IMG/VR virus record: IMGVR_UViG_3300027123_000198
Coordinates: 1 to 22,254 of that record
Length of the DNA: 22,254 bases
Reading direction: 5' to 3' (one strand)
Source: a virus
Shown here: positions 6,945-14,849 of the stretch, piece after piece
How positions within the stretch are numbered: position 1 is the first letter of the stretch
How the letters are laid out: each line of letters opens with the position of its first letter
Translations under genes and position numbers: made by a program
The notes under the pieces: generated by a model
What the model saw: only the letters and a program-made list of their open reading frames with translations
What the model was told of the DNA's origin: nothing
Databases searched by the model: none

Positions 6945-7958
6945 ATGCCAATAAAAATGAAAACAAAATCAGAAAGCTTTGTGGTACACTACCCAGAAGC
7001 TGTCAATTTTGCCGACGAACAAATTAAAATATTATGGACGCATGGTGAAATAAAAGTAGAAAAAGATATACACGATATCTTAACAAACTTCGATGAATCA
7101 GAAAAACACGCTGTTATAACCGCATTAAAATTATTCACATTATACGAATTGAAAGCTGGTGCTGATTACTGGTGTGGTCGTTACATGAAAACGTATCCAC
7201 GTCCTGAATTGGAACGCATGGCCGCAACATTCGGTATGTTTGAATTAGCAATTCATAAACCATTTTATAACAAAATCAACGAAGCACTTCATTTGAATAA
7301 TGATGAGTTTTATACATCATATGTCAACGATCCTACACTTAAAGCACGTATGGATTTTATTGATGGTGCTATTAATGATCCTGACGATCTTTACTCAACT
7401 GGTGTGTTCTCAATGGTTGAAGGGGCTATTTTGTATTCGTCTTTTGCTTTCTTGAAACACTTCCAATCGAAAGGTAAAAACAAAGCTCTTAATGTTGTTC
7501 GTGGCATTAACTTCTCAGTCCGTGATGAAAACATGCATTCCGAAGCTGGTTCATGGTCGTACAGAACTCAAAAGAAAGAAGAAAATCGTTCACCAGAAGA
7601 AATGTCAATGATTGAACAGCGTATCAAAGAGGCTGCCTTTATGATATTTGAGCATGAAGATCGCATCATCGACATGATGTGGGAAAAGGGTGATATTACA
7701 GGCATAACCAAAGAAGATTTGAAGATTTTCGTAAAGAGTCGTATTAACATTTGCTTAGGTAACTTGGAAATAGAGCCTATTTTTGAGTTTGCCCCAGAAG
7801 CAAATACCATAGAAACATGGTTCTATGACAGCATAAACAAGTTCGTGTTTAACGATTTCTTTAGTGGCATTGGTCGTGAATATGTGCGTGATTGGGATGA
7901 AGAAAGTTTTGTTTGGAAAACAGAAGAAGAATTTGAAAAGGAATTAGAAGGTAATTAA
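6945..7958 (+). CDS. nrdB: Ribonucleotide reductase class I, beta (radical/metal) subunit
   Basis: Houses the metal centre that starts the radical used by NrdA to reduce ribonucleotides, feeding phage DNA synthesis. The ferritin-like helices carry probable ligands Glu68 (Asp84 position of E. coli NrdB), Glu100 and His104, Glu159, and Glu195/His198 in RDENMH, plus a Tyr (108) four residues after His104 as in E. coli His118/Tyr122. The first pair reads E-x-x-x-H instead of the usual E-x-x-H, a one-residue insertion. The length of 337 is slightly short for NrdB (about 375). The start has AAGGA six bases upstream and lies ten bases after the primase stop; nrdA begins three bases after its own stop, so the subunits are made together. 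Confidence 0.95.
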   Translation: MPIKMKTKSESFVVHYPEAVNFADEQIKILWTHGEIKVEKDIHDILTNFDESEKHAVITALKLFTLYELKAGADYWCGRYMKTYPRPELERMAATFGMFELAIHKPFYNKINEALHLNNDEFYTSYVNDPTLKARMDFIDGAINDPDDLYSTGVFSMVEGAILYSSFAFLKHFQSKGKNKALNVVRGINFSVRDENMHSEAGSWSYRTQKKEENRSPEEMSMIEQRIKEAAFMIFEHEDRIIDMMWEKGDITGITKEDLKIFVKSRINICLGNLEIEPIFEFAPEANTIETWFYDSINKFVFNDFFSGIGREYVRDWDEESFVWKTEEEFEKELEGN

Positions 7959-7961
7959 GTC

Positions 7962-9662
7962 ATGGCTGACATTTATAAGAAATTAAGTGCTGAACGCAAA
8001 GAGTTACAAGAAAAAGGCGAAATCCCTATGTGGTACACAACTGCCGGTTGGCAGTTGTTCAAAGAAAAATATCAATATCAAAATCAAACAGTAAAAGAGA
8101 CATTTTATCGCATTGCCAAACAAGCATCACAACATCTAGAACAATATAATTTGGATGTTGACGTTTGGACGGAAAAGTTTTTCCAATTGTTTTGGAAAGG
8201 TTGGTTATCACCATCCACTCCTGTATTGGCAAACATGGGAACCAATAAAGGCATGTCAGTGTCATGTTCAGGTGGTTATGTGGACGACAGTGTTTTGGGT
8301 TTTTATGATGCATACAAAGAAGCTGCAATCTTGACTAAAAACGGTTTTGGTACATCTGGCTATCTTGGTGATATTCGTCCCCGTGGGAGCAAAATTAGTG
8401 CTGGCGGAAAAGCAAGTGGTATTAAACCAGTTCTTAGACACTTTGTATATGACATGCAAACTATAACACAAGGCACCCAACGCCGTGGCGCTTATGCAGG
8501 TTATCTTGAAATTGATCACGGTGATTTTGAAGAAGTGTGTGATTTAATTCAACACGAACCCGATGATTTGAACGTTGGCTGGATTGTTACTGACAAGTTC
8601 ATCAAAAAGCTTAACAAGGGAAATAAAGAAGCAGTTCGTCGCTACAAGAAAGCATTGAAGACTAAGATGGTTACAGGAAAAGGATATTTCTTCTTCCGTG
8701 ATAAAGCTAATCGCATGTCTCCAAAAATGTATAAAGATTTGAACTTGGATATCAAGGCTTCTAATCTATGTGCTGAAATTATGCTACACTCTGACGTTGA
8801 TCATACATTCACATGCGTTTTATCAAGCATGAATCTATTCTTGTATGATGAATGGAAAGATACTGATGCAGTCTTTGAAGCAACAGTATTCCTTGATTGT
8901 GTTGCAGAAGAATTTATACAAGCTGGTAAAAAAGTTCGTGGTATTGAAAACGCAATACGCTTTACTGAAAAGGGCCGTGCATTAGGTTTAGGTGCATGTG
9001 GTCTACATTCATATACACAAAAGAAAGGTTGGGCTTTTGAAGGATTTGAAACTCACATGTGGAACATTGAAGCTTTCACTTATCTTCAAAATGAATCCTA
9101 CCGTGCTTCTAAGTGGATGGCAGAAGTAATGGGTGAACCAGAATGGTGTAAGGGTTACGGCATGCGTAATACACATACTATGGCAATTGCCCCTACTAAA
9201 TCTACCGCATTGTTAATGGGTGGTGTTTCAGAAGGAATAAACCCTGACCCTGCTATGGTGTTTACTCAATCTACTGCTGGTGGTGAAGTTGATCGTATCA
9301 ATCCAGTATTCCTTGAAGTTATGAAAGCAAAGGGGAAGTTTGATAAGAAAACTATCAAATCTATTGTTGAGAAGAATGGTTCCGTTCAACATCTTGAGTG
9401 GCTAACTGACGATGAAAAACTTACGTTTAGAACAGCGTTTGAAATTGATCAAAAGGCAGTCTTACGTTTGGCATCCACAAGATCGACCCGTATTGACCAA
9501 GGGCAATCTTTAAACTTGTTCTTCGCCGCAGATGAAGATGAAGAATATATCAGTGAAGTACATCAACAAGCATTCATGGATGAAAATATAAAATCTTTGT
9601 ATTACATCTATACACTAGCTGGGGTTCAAGCGGCTAAAAACGAATGTCTCTCTTGCCAATGA
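7962..9662 (+). CDS. nrdA: Ribonucleotide reductase class I, alpha (catalytic) subunit
   Basis: Catalyses reduction of ribonucleoside diphosphates to deoxy forms. All active-site elements are visible: the redox pair Cys102 (SVSCSGG) and Cys285 (FTCVLSS), the radical site N-L-C-A-E (Asn268, Cys270, Glu272), the Tyr-Tyr pair of the radical relay (547-548 in SLYYIY), and the C-terminal redox CLSC (562-565). With 566 residues it is much shorter than E. coli NrdA (about 760): it begins directly with the 10-stranded barrel region and lacks the N-terminal ATP-cone, so the dATP-feedback switch is absent, which is common in phage enzymes. It is the last gene of the early operon; a strong terminator follows within a few bases. 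Confidence 0.97.
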   Translation: MADIYKKLSAERKELQEKGEIPMWYTTAGWQLFKEKYQYQNQTVKETFYRIAKQASQHLEQYNLDVDVWTEKFFQLFWKGWLSPSTPVLANMGTNKGMSVSCSGGYVDDSVLGFYDAYKEAAILTKNGFGTSGYLGDIRPRGSKISAGGKASGIKPVLRHFVYDMQTITQGTQRRGAYAGYLEIDHGDFEEVCDLIQHEPDDLNVGWIVTDKFIKKLNKGNKEAVRRYKKALKTKMVTGKGYFFFRDKANRMSPKMYKDLNLDIKASNLCAEIMLHSDVDHTFTCVLSSMNLFLYDEWKDTDAVFEATVFLDCVAEEFIQAGKKVRGIENAIRFTEKGRALGLGACGLHSYTQKKGWAFEGFETHMWNIEAFTYLQNESYRASKWMAEVMGEPEWCKGYGMRNTHTMAIAPTKSTALLMGGVSEGINPDPAMVFTQSTAGGEVDRINPVFLEVMKAKGKFDKKTIKSIVEKNGSVQHLEWLTDDEKLTFRTAFEIDQKAVLRLASTRSTRIDQGQSLNLFFAADEDEEYISEVHQQAFMDENIKSLYYIYTLAGVQAAKNECLSCQ

Positions 9663-9664
9663 AC

Positions 9665-9692
9665 AAAAAAGGAGCATTAATGCTCCTTTTTT
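9665..9692. terminator. Rho-independent terminator after nrdA
   Basis: AAAAAAGGAGCAT and ATGCTCCTTTTTT form a perfect 13-base-pair stem with a two-base loop, starting two bases after the nrdA stop and ending in a T6 run. It closes the clpP-primase-nrdB-nrdA unit. Confidence 0.92.
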
Positions 9693-9732
9693 CATTGTAA
9701 ATAGAACTATCTTAACAATTTAACACAAAATC

Positions 9733-9981
9733 ATGTTTGACAGTCTGCATTTAACGTATATGTTAAAAAGTATATGTGAAGAAAGTGAAATAGAAGTTTT
9801 ACCTGATACGGTAGAATTACAAAAAAACATTCTCTCCTTCAAAACAAACTTATCCGAGTTTAGAAACTCCATTCAAAAAAACGAAATAAAAAGTATATCA
9901 TTTTTCTCTGTAGAACCTTTATTTGAATCAATATCATTCTCAATGGATAATGATTTTATTGTGCGTTGTGTTGTACAATAA
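9733..9981 (+). CDS. Hypothetical small protein after the nrd terminator
   Basis: Unrecognised 82-residue protein starting MFDSLHLTYMLKSIC. It is predicted to be largely helical (residues 4-58, with charged/hydrophobic alternation) with a C-terminal beta hairpin (KSISFFSVEPLFESISFSM, FIVRCVVQ). It lies between the nrdA terminator and a bidirectional hairpin, so it would need its own promoter; nothing better than an AT-rich TGTAAATAGAAC at about 9696 is visible, and no Shine-Dalgarno precedes the ATG. Codon pattern and neat flanking terminators favour a real gene, but this is less secure than its neighbours. Confidence 0.55.
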   Translation: MFDSLHLTYMLKSICEESEIEVLPDTVELQKNILSFKTNLSEFRNSIQKNEIKSISFFSVEPLFESISFSMDNDFIVRCVVQ

Positions 9982-10008
9982 AAAAGACGCCTTAGCGTCC
10001 TTTATATT
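9982..10008. terminator. Terminator overlapping the stop of the minus-strand operon
   Basis: GACGC-CTTA-GCGTC forms a short stem whose loop holds the TAA of the minus-strand gene; on the minus strand it is followed by T6. On the plus strand it is followed by CTTTATATTTT and may also end the small gene that stops at 9981. Confidence 0.7.
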
Positions 10009-10252
10009 TTGTATATTCACTTTCTAAACCAGAAGACATAACCAACTGTATATGTCCAACATTAGTATCGTCAAATGTTACTTTAGCCGATATGGTTTCG
10101 TCGGTAAAAAGAATCGGATAAATCAACTTATAATAATTCAATATTAAAGTTAAATTTTTACATAAAGCTCTTTCAGTTGACTTATCAGCATTCTCAAAAA
10201 CAACTTTCAAACAAACTGACTCAACATCCCTAAAAAATCTTGAATATGACAT
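9992..10252 (-). CDS. Hypothetical protein downstream of the ADP-ribosylglycohydrolase
   Basis: Unrecognised 86-residue protein with a GGAG site six bases before its ATG, 15 bases after the stop of the glycohydrolase gene, and thus the third gene of that early operon. Visible layout: a helix (RFFRDVESVCLKVVFENADKS), a second helix (ERALCKNLTLILNYYKLIY), then three short beta strands (ETISAKVTFDD, GHIQLVMSS) and a polar tail ending in KYKGR. No catalytic motif, membrane segment or signal peptide. Its stop codon is inside the terminator hairpin. Confidence 0.75.
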   Translation of the reverse strand: MSYSRFFRDVESVCLKVVFENADKSTERALCKNLTLILNYYKLIYPILFTDETISAKVTFDDTNVGHIQLVMSSGLESEYTKYKGR

Positions 10253-10267
10253 ATATTACTCCATAAA

Positions 10268-11188
10268 TTATTGTTGTTCGTGTAAATTGAACAAACTTTC
10301 AGATATATGTAATAATTCATCATAATTATAAATGTCTTTTAACCACTTTTCTGGTATCCCTTCATACCCATAATAAGCACCCGCCAACTGACCAACAATG
10401 GCAGCCGTTGTGTCTGTATCATCACCTAAGTTGACTGCCGCCAATACAGCATCACGATAATTATCAGTATTAAAGAAACACCATAAAGCTGCTTCAAGTG
10501 ACGCTATAACAAACCCAGAACCCTTAATTTGATCTACAGTCTTTGTTATGAATCCCTCTTTCAAGACATTAGTTGCAATACCTTGTAAAACATCATCCCC
10601 ATTAATATAACTATAAATTTCTTTTAAAATGTAATTTTTGTCATGACCCAATAATGCCAATTTTATAACACCTGCAAATAGTTCGGCACATGTTAGACAA
10701 AATGGAGAAGCATGCGTTGTTGAACTCATCTTTACAGCATAATACCAAACATCTTCAATCTTCTTAAAATACATTGGGATTGGTGCCATTCTCATTATAG
10801 CGCCATTACCACTACTGTAATTACTTGTATTCCCCGAATATGGATTCTTCGTATATTCATATGAATCTAACGCACACGCTGTTGTCGTGCCAATATCAAA
10901 ACATTTTCCGGTTGGACTTTTATAACCACAATTCATCCAATTGACATAACGATTCATTTGGTCAATTGGATCAAATCCATTCTTTTGTATTAAGCTTTCC
11001 GCCAAACACAATGCCATAATGGTATCATCAGTGTAATACCCTTTATTCAATTTGAATGGGCCACCACCTTTCATATCAGTTACAGGAGGAAAAGTATCAC
11101 GATCCATAAATTCTACTTGCATACCAACAGCATCACCGATGGCTAACCCAAAAAAACAACCCAACCATCTACTCTTTTTTTCAATCAT
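10268..11188 (-). CDS. ADP-ribosylglycohydrolase (DraG/ARH family)
   Basis: Predicted to hydrolyse ADP-ribose from modified side chains or related ADP-ribosyl compounds, using a di-magnesium centre in the cytoplasm. All family motifs are present: GLAIGDAVG (14-22), YTDDT (52-56), GNGAIMRMAPI (127-137), STTHASP (156-162) and NLGDDTDTTAA (253-263), the second acidic metal cluster. Length (306) is that of a complete DraG-like enzyme, and no metal-binding acid is missing. DraG itself removes ADP-ribose from arginine; the substrate here is unknown. The gene begins a few bases after the HAD hydrolase stop and is expressed from the same consensus early promoter. Plausible roles are reversing host or phage protein ADP-ribosylation, or clearing an ADP-ribosyl product made by a defence system. 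Confidence 0.93.
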   Translation of the reverse strand: MIEKKSRWLGCFFGLAIGDAVGMQVEFMDRDTFPPVTDMKGGGPFKLNKGYYTDDTIMALCLAESLIQKNGFDPIDQMNRYVNWMNCGYKSPTGKCFDIGTTTACALDSYEYTKNPYSGNTSNYSSGNGAIMRMAPIPMYFKKIEDVWYYAVKMSSTTHASPFCLTCAELFAGVIKLALLGHDKNYILKEIYSYINGDDVLQGIATNVLKEGFITKTVDQIKGSGFVIASLEAALWCFFNTDNYRDAVLAAVNLGDDTDTTAAIVGQLAGAYYGYEGIPEKWLKDIYNYDELLHISESLFNLHEQQ

Positions 11189-11190
11189 GA

Positions 11191-11709
11191 TTATATTCCA
11201 AATGTAATTTTATACTTTTTTAAAATCTTATGTTCTGGGTCAAATATGTTAACGGCCTTCAATACATCTACAATAGTTAAACCAATATTAGCATTAACAT
11301 GAACAAAATATTTCTTTTGTTCATCCAACATATCATCACTATCATCAAATATACAATATAGGTCAATATTATGTTCTTTGCAATATTGCTCTATGTCATA
11401 ACCACGTGCTTTATAAGTATAGGGTGTTTTGTCAACAATGCGACTTGTATATTTGAATCCGTTATCTTTCATCAACTCACATATTTCTTCAATAGAATAA
11501 TGCAGACGCCATGACGATGAAATAACAATCTTAGTCTCAGGAACGTATTCAAACAATAAATTCAAAATGCTCATCAAATACTTATCAAGAGTCAAATTAT
11601 AAGCGTCTTCACCAGCTTTTCTTTGTTCCCAATCATCTTTTTTAGATAAAATCTCTGATTGTACCGAATTTAGCACACCATCAAAGTCCAAGAATAAAAC
11701 ACCACTCAT
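11191..11709 (-). CDS. HAD-superfamily phosphatase (HAD_SAK-like)
   Basis: A 172-residue HAD hydrolase without a large cap. Motif I is LDFDGVLN with Asp8 and Asp10; motif II is VISSSWR (Ser64-66); a basic K/R segment near 100-102 may be motif III; motif IV is FDDSDD (122-126). The DFDGVLN / SSWR / DD pattern is the one I associate with the HAD domain found in multidomain RNA-repair proteins and in many phage single-domain proteins, so a phosphatase acting on nucleic-acid ends or nucleotides is likely. It is the first gene of an early operon with the ADP-ribosylglycohydrolase, which suggests joint processing of an ADP-ribose or RNA-end intermediate. The ATG is preceded by GGGGG and by a leader hairpin. 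Confidence 0.88.
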   Translation of the reverse strand: MSGVLFLDFDGVLNSVQSEILSKKDDWEQRKAGEDAYNLTLDKYLMSILNLLFEYVPETKIVISSSWRLHYSIEEICELMKDNGFKYTSRIVDKTPYTYKARGYDIEQYCKEHNIDLYCIFDDSDDMLDEQKKYFVHVNANIGLTIVDVLKAVNIFDPEHKILKKYKITFGI

Positions 11710-11719
11710 ACAGCCCCCA

Positions 11720-11740
11720 GAAGGCGTTTTAAGACGCCTT
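11720..11740 (-). promoter_or_regulatory. Leader hairpin before the HAD hydrolase gene
   Basis: On the minus strand AAGGCGT-CTTAAA-ACGCCTT forms a seven-base-pair stem about four bases before the GGGGG ribosome site, within the roughly 80-base leader from the consensus promoter. No T-run follows, so it is not an obvious terminator; it may stabilise the messenger or modulate ribosome access. Confidence 0.5.
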
Positions 11741-11793
11741 TCATATTAACCCAATACCAACGCACATAAAATTAATATAGCGCCTAAAAAAGC

Positions 11794-11822
11794 ATTATAG
11801 CACATTTTAAAACATATGTCAA
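11794..11822 (-). promoter_or_regulatory. Perfect-consensus sigma70 early promoter
   Basis: TTGACA and TATAAT with a 17-base spacer on the minus strand, a six-for-six match at both boxes. It reads into the HAD / ADP-ribosylglycohydrolase / unknown operon with a leader of roughly 80 bases. This is the strongest host-type promoter in the window. Confidence 0.92.
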
Positions 11823-11835
11823 ACTAAACGGTTCT

Positions 11836-11850
11836 CTTTAAATATGGTAA
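11836..11850 (+). promoter_or_regulatory. Candidate late promoter of the baseplate block
   Basis: CTTTAAATATGGTAA lies 14 bases before the gp53 start and shares CTTTAAATATGG with the minus-strand site at 18878-18890. It is back to back with the perfect early promoter, so this 155-base gap would switch from early (leftward) to late (rightward) transcription. Function inferred. Confidence 0.45.
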
Positions 11851-11864
11851 ACGATGAGGATTGT

Positions 11865-12449
11865 ATGAAATATTTCCAGAGACTACCAATAATAAAATAT
11901 CCAATAAAATATAATTCTATCAATGAAGCCAATCAAGGTAAAGACCTTATAGAATATTCCACCACCGTTGATTTAAATGTTCGTTATTCTGTATTGTCTA
12001 CTGTTTTAACAAACCCATTCGCAACATATGATTATGTTGTTGAAGATGGCGATACACCACATTCTATTGCGCATATGTATTACGGGAACCAATACTATTT
12101 CTGGCTAGTATTAATGTCAGCACAAATATTTGATTGGGCGCATGAATGGCCTATGAATAGCGATGAATTAGAAACATACATATACGAAAAATATAACATG
12201 ACCTTTGAAGAATCATTAACAGAAATTCACCATTATGAAGATTCCGATGGGTATATTATTGATGAATTGACATGGTTTAACACACCAGTACCAAAATATG
12301 CCATAAGCGTTTATGACTACGAACATGAACAAAATGAACTAAAAAGAAACATAAAACTTATATCAAAAAATTATGTTGGCGAAATTGAAAATGAGTTTGA
12401 CGCAATCATAAAATCAATTAACGATACTGTAGAAATAAACAAAGTATAA
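11865..12449 (+). CDS. Baseplate wedge protein gp53-like
   Basis: The T4 gp53 family builds the baseplate wedge and contains a LysM-type fold. Seen here: a D-x-x-x-RYSVL segment, then YVVEDGDTPHSIAHMYYGNQ, the LysM-like helix-turn with the YGN-x-x-x-FW-VLLM type motif (here QYYFWLVLMSA), matching the AIYGNPQLYWVLLM region of T4 gp53. The C-terminal half has the DYE-E-NE-KRNIKLI segment typical of the family. Length is 194, as in T4 (196). I chose ATG 11865 because GAGG lies five bases upstream; the ATG at 11844 has no ribosome site and overlaps the candidate promoter. It is followed ten bases later by the hub gene, as part of a baseplate cluster. Confidence 0.85.
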   Translation: MKYFQRLPIIKYPIKYNSINEANQGKDLIEYSTTVDLNVRYSVLSTVLTNPFATYDYVVEDGDTPHSIAHMYYGNQYYFWLVLMSAQIFDWAHEWPMNSDELETYIYEKYNMTFEESLTEIHHYEDSDGYIIDELTWFNTPVPKYAISVYDYEHEQNELKRNIKLISKNYVGEIENEFDAIIKSINDTVEINKV

Positions 12450-12458
12450 AGGATTACC

Positions 12459-13724
12459 ATGCCATTACCAACACAAAGACATGCAGGGCAATATAAACTT
12501 AGCGAATTAACTTTAACAAATTTTAAAGGAAAAAAAGTTGATATAAAAGCTGCTCTCATAAAATTAGATATACAAACTGACCTTTTTAATAACTGTATGC
12601 ACGGATCAATAGTAATACGTGACAAGGCTAATTTTATTCAAAACATACCGCTCATAGGGGAAGAAATACTTACACTAAAAATTAAAGCAGATGATGAATC
12701 TCCCGTGAAAACATTTACTTTTTATGTTTTCCAAAATGATAACGTTGAAGTTCAAGGTAAAGATACTTTCATTTATACATTATATTTCAGTTCTATTGAA
12801 TTATTGACAAATAGAAGTATATCCGTTAGTGAAGGGTTTAAAAATATCAATACCACTAAACTTATAGAAAAAATGTTTGATCGAATCAGTACAAAGCAAC
12901 TCAACACTGAAAACACATCAAACACCATTAACTATGTTGCTCCAAATATATCACCATTGGAAATTATAAACTATGTTTGTACCAGAAGTGTTTCAAATAA
13001 AAACCCAAACTCTGCCTGTTATGTTTTTTATGAAGACCTTAATGGGTTTAACTTCAAAACACTTGACTCTTTAATGATGGAAAAACCAAAGTTTACTTAT
13101 GGGTTTCAACATAAATCAGAAGCAAACACAGATTTTAGTTTCGAATATTATGCCGTAAACAAATGGAAAGTTGAACAAAACTTTAATATATTGGATAACA
13201 TTAATAAAGGAATGTATGGATCAACAACATATTCTCTTGATCCTTTCACCCGTGAATATAAAAAATATGTCTATAATTATTTCACAAACACCGATTACAT
13301 GAAAACACATCACCTAGAGTCAACAAACCCAAAAAATAAATTACATACCTCTAATTTCTTATTCAAAAATGTTGCAGACAACTACAATAAGTTTGGTATG
13401 GTAGGCACACATCAACAAGGAAAATTAGAAAAGCTAGGTGTTAGGTATTCTCAAATAAATCAGTTGACAAATTCATACAAAATGATTATGGAAATACCCG
13501 GTAATAGCAACCTGTATGCAGGCGACGTAATAACAATTGATTATCTGAATTATTCATCAGATAAAGATAAAGAAAAAAAGGATTTATTTTTAAAAGGTAA
13601 TTATATTATAATGGCAACTAGACACATTTTTACACAATCTGAGTATCAAACTGTTGTGGAAGCAGTAAAAGATTCATTCTACGATGATCATGAAAAATAT
13701 GATCGTACTGGTATGGTGATATAA
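12459..13724 (+). CDS. Probable baseplate hub protein (gp27-like)
   Basis: A 421-residue beta-rich protein placed between gp53 and the gp5-like spike, where the hub subunit belongs. Its first 120 residues (KLSELTLTNFKG, KAALIKLDIQTDLFNN, GSIVIRDKANF, ISLE-type strands) resemble the N-terminal barrel of gp27/VgrG-like hubs; a central helix-rich part (TTKLIEKMFDRI, SPLEIINYVCTRS) matches the usual hub insertion, and the end has a G-DVITIDYLN strand and GNYIIMATRHIF, the pattern of phage baseplate hub C-termini. The assignment rests on layout and position; I did not find a signature motif. AAAGGA precedes the ATG. It overlaps the next small gene by one base (TAATG). Confidence 0.7.
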   Translation: MPLPTQRHAGQYKLSELTLTNFKGKKVDIKAALIKLDIQTDLFNNCMHGSIVIRDKANFIQNIPLIGEEILTLKIKADDESPVKTFTFYVFQNDNVEVQGKDTFIYTLYFSSIELLTNRSISVSEGFKNINTTKLIEKMFDRISTKQLNTENTSNTINYVAPNISPLEIINYVCTRSVSNKNPNSACYVFYEDLNGFNFKTLDSLMMEKPKFTYGFQHKSEANTDFSFEYYAVNKWKVEQNFNILDNINKGMYGSTTYSLDPFTREYKKYVYNYFTNTDYMKTHHLESTNPKNKLHTSNFLFKNVADNYNKFGMVGTHQQGKLEKLGVRYSQINQLTNSYKMIMEIPGNSNLYAGDVITIDYLNYSSDKDKEKKDLFLKGNYIIMATRHIFTQSEYQTVVEAVKDSFYDDHEKYDRTGMVI

Positions 13725-13876
13725 TGGAACATATTCTAGTATATGCTTATTGCAGTGAATGTGAAAGAAACTTTATCAATTTTATTTCAGATAATGATAA
13801 AAAACTAACATGCCCATATTGCAAAACTTCAAGTAATTTTTTACCACCTGATAACAAAAAGGAAAACGAGGAATAA
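13724..13876 (+). CDS. Small zinc-ribbon protein between hub and spike genes
   Basis: A 50-residue open frame that starts on the last base of the hub stop (TAATG) and ends one base before the spike ATG, so it fills the gap exactly. The sequence holds two Cys knuckles, C-S-E-C (10-13) and C-P-Y-C (30-33), separated by 16 residues with aromatic/hydrophobic FINFI between, the layout of a rubredoxin-like zinc ribbon as in FmdB-type regulators. The tail is charged (DNKKENEE). Translation is probably coupled to the hub. It could bind zinc and act in baseplate assembly, or be a small regulator; no function can be proven. The tight spacing makes a real gene very likely. Confidence 0.85.
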   Translation: MEHILVYAYCSECERNFINFISDNDKKLTCPYCKTSSNFLPPDNKKENEE

Positions 13877-13877
13877 C

Positions 13878-14849
13878 ATGCAACTTAACTTCGCCGGTCA
13901 ATCCGGATTATATTGGTTTATCGGTGTAGTAGAAGATAATCTCGATCCAGATAAATCAGGGAAAGTACGTGTACGTTGCTTTGGTATACACACTGAAGAC
14001 CTATCAAAAATACCCACCGATTCTTTACCGTGGGCATTAGTTGGTGTTTCAACAAATTCTAGTTCAAGTGATATCGGTTCAATTGTTATAGGTTCAATCG
14101 TATATGGTAGATTCCTAGACGGCCAAGAAATGCAATTGCCATTAGTTGAAGGGCTAATACCCGGCCTACATTTGGACACTAACACATCATTAGGATTTAA
14201 TAACTTCAAACCAAATGCCCCAAAAAAATTAACATATACAGGAAACCCATACTCTAGAGTTGATAACATCCCTGAACGTGTATACTACCCCGATGTTAAC
14301 TCCGCTAAAGGCATAACTATATCTCAACCTAAAAACACACGTAAACCAAAATATCCATATAACATCGCATCTATGTCTGATTCAGGTCATGTCATCGAAC
14401 GTGACGATACCCCCGGAAATGAACGTGTTTGTGTCCAGCATAAAAACGGCTCATACATTGAAATGATCCAAAATGGAGATGGTGTTATGAAAACAGTTAA
14501 AGACCTTTACAATCTTTGTGTTAATCATTATCAACATATAAAAAACATGAGAGCCGTTACTGTTGGAAATGGTGACAACCTAAAAATACTAAGTGGAGAC
14601 AAAACCATCGAAATTGATTCCGGAAAATATGTCTTAACTGCCAAAGGTCAAAATGTTACAATTGATGGAGAATGCACATTAACAGTAAACGGAAACTGCA
14701 CTTCAACTATAAATGGAAATAAAAATGAAACAGTAAACGGAAACTATAGCATAACTGTAACTGGAACGTATGCCGTTCAAGCTGGAACAACATCTTTAGT
14801 ATCAAGTGGAGTTACTACTATAGATGGTGCTTCAATCTTACTAGGTTAA
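13878..14849 (+). CDS. Baseplate spike protein gp5-like, without lysozyme domain
   Basis: Forms the membrane-piercing spike at the tail tip. Residues 1-105 form an OB-fold of the gp5/gpV type (YWFIGVVEDNLDPDKSGKVRVRCFGIHT, LPWALV). The last 120 residues are a triple-stranded beta-helix needle with short repeats such as TVNGNC, TINGNK, TVNGNY and TVTGTY. T4 gp5 (575 residues) has a lysozyme domain between these parts; here the 323-residue protein has only a linker with a D-GH-IE-DDTPG-ERV-V-H--G segment, so peptidoglycan cutting must come from another protein. AGGA lies upstream of the ATG, and the stop codon overlaps a candidate promoter for the next gene. Confidence 0.9.
   Translation: MQLNFAGQSGLYWFIGVVEDNLDPDKSGKVRVRCFGIHTEDLSKIPTDSLPWALVGVSTNSSSSDIGSIVIGSIVYGRFLDGQEMQLPLVEGLIPGLHLDTNTSLGFNNFKPNAPKKLTYTGNPYSRVDNIPERVYYPDVNSAKGITISQPKNTRKPKYPYNIASMSDSGHVIERDDTPGNERVCVQHKNGSYIEMIQNGDGVMKTVKDLYNLCVNHYQHIKNMRAVTVGNGDNLKILSGDKTIEIDSGKYVLTAKGQNVTIDGECTLTVNGNCTSTINGNKNETVNGNYSITVTGTYAVQAGTTSLVSSGVTTIDGASILLG

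Noticed and set aside
8059-8519. Two overlapping minus-strand frames within nrdA
   Set aside because: Antisense shadows of a highly conserved enzyme.
13898-14269. A 123-residue minus-strand reading frame
   Set aside because: It is antisense to the OB-fold of the spike protein, which has clear homology; no ribosome site.
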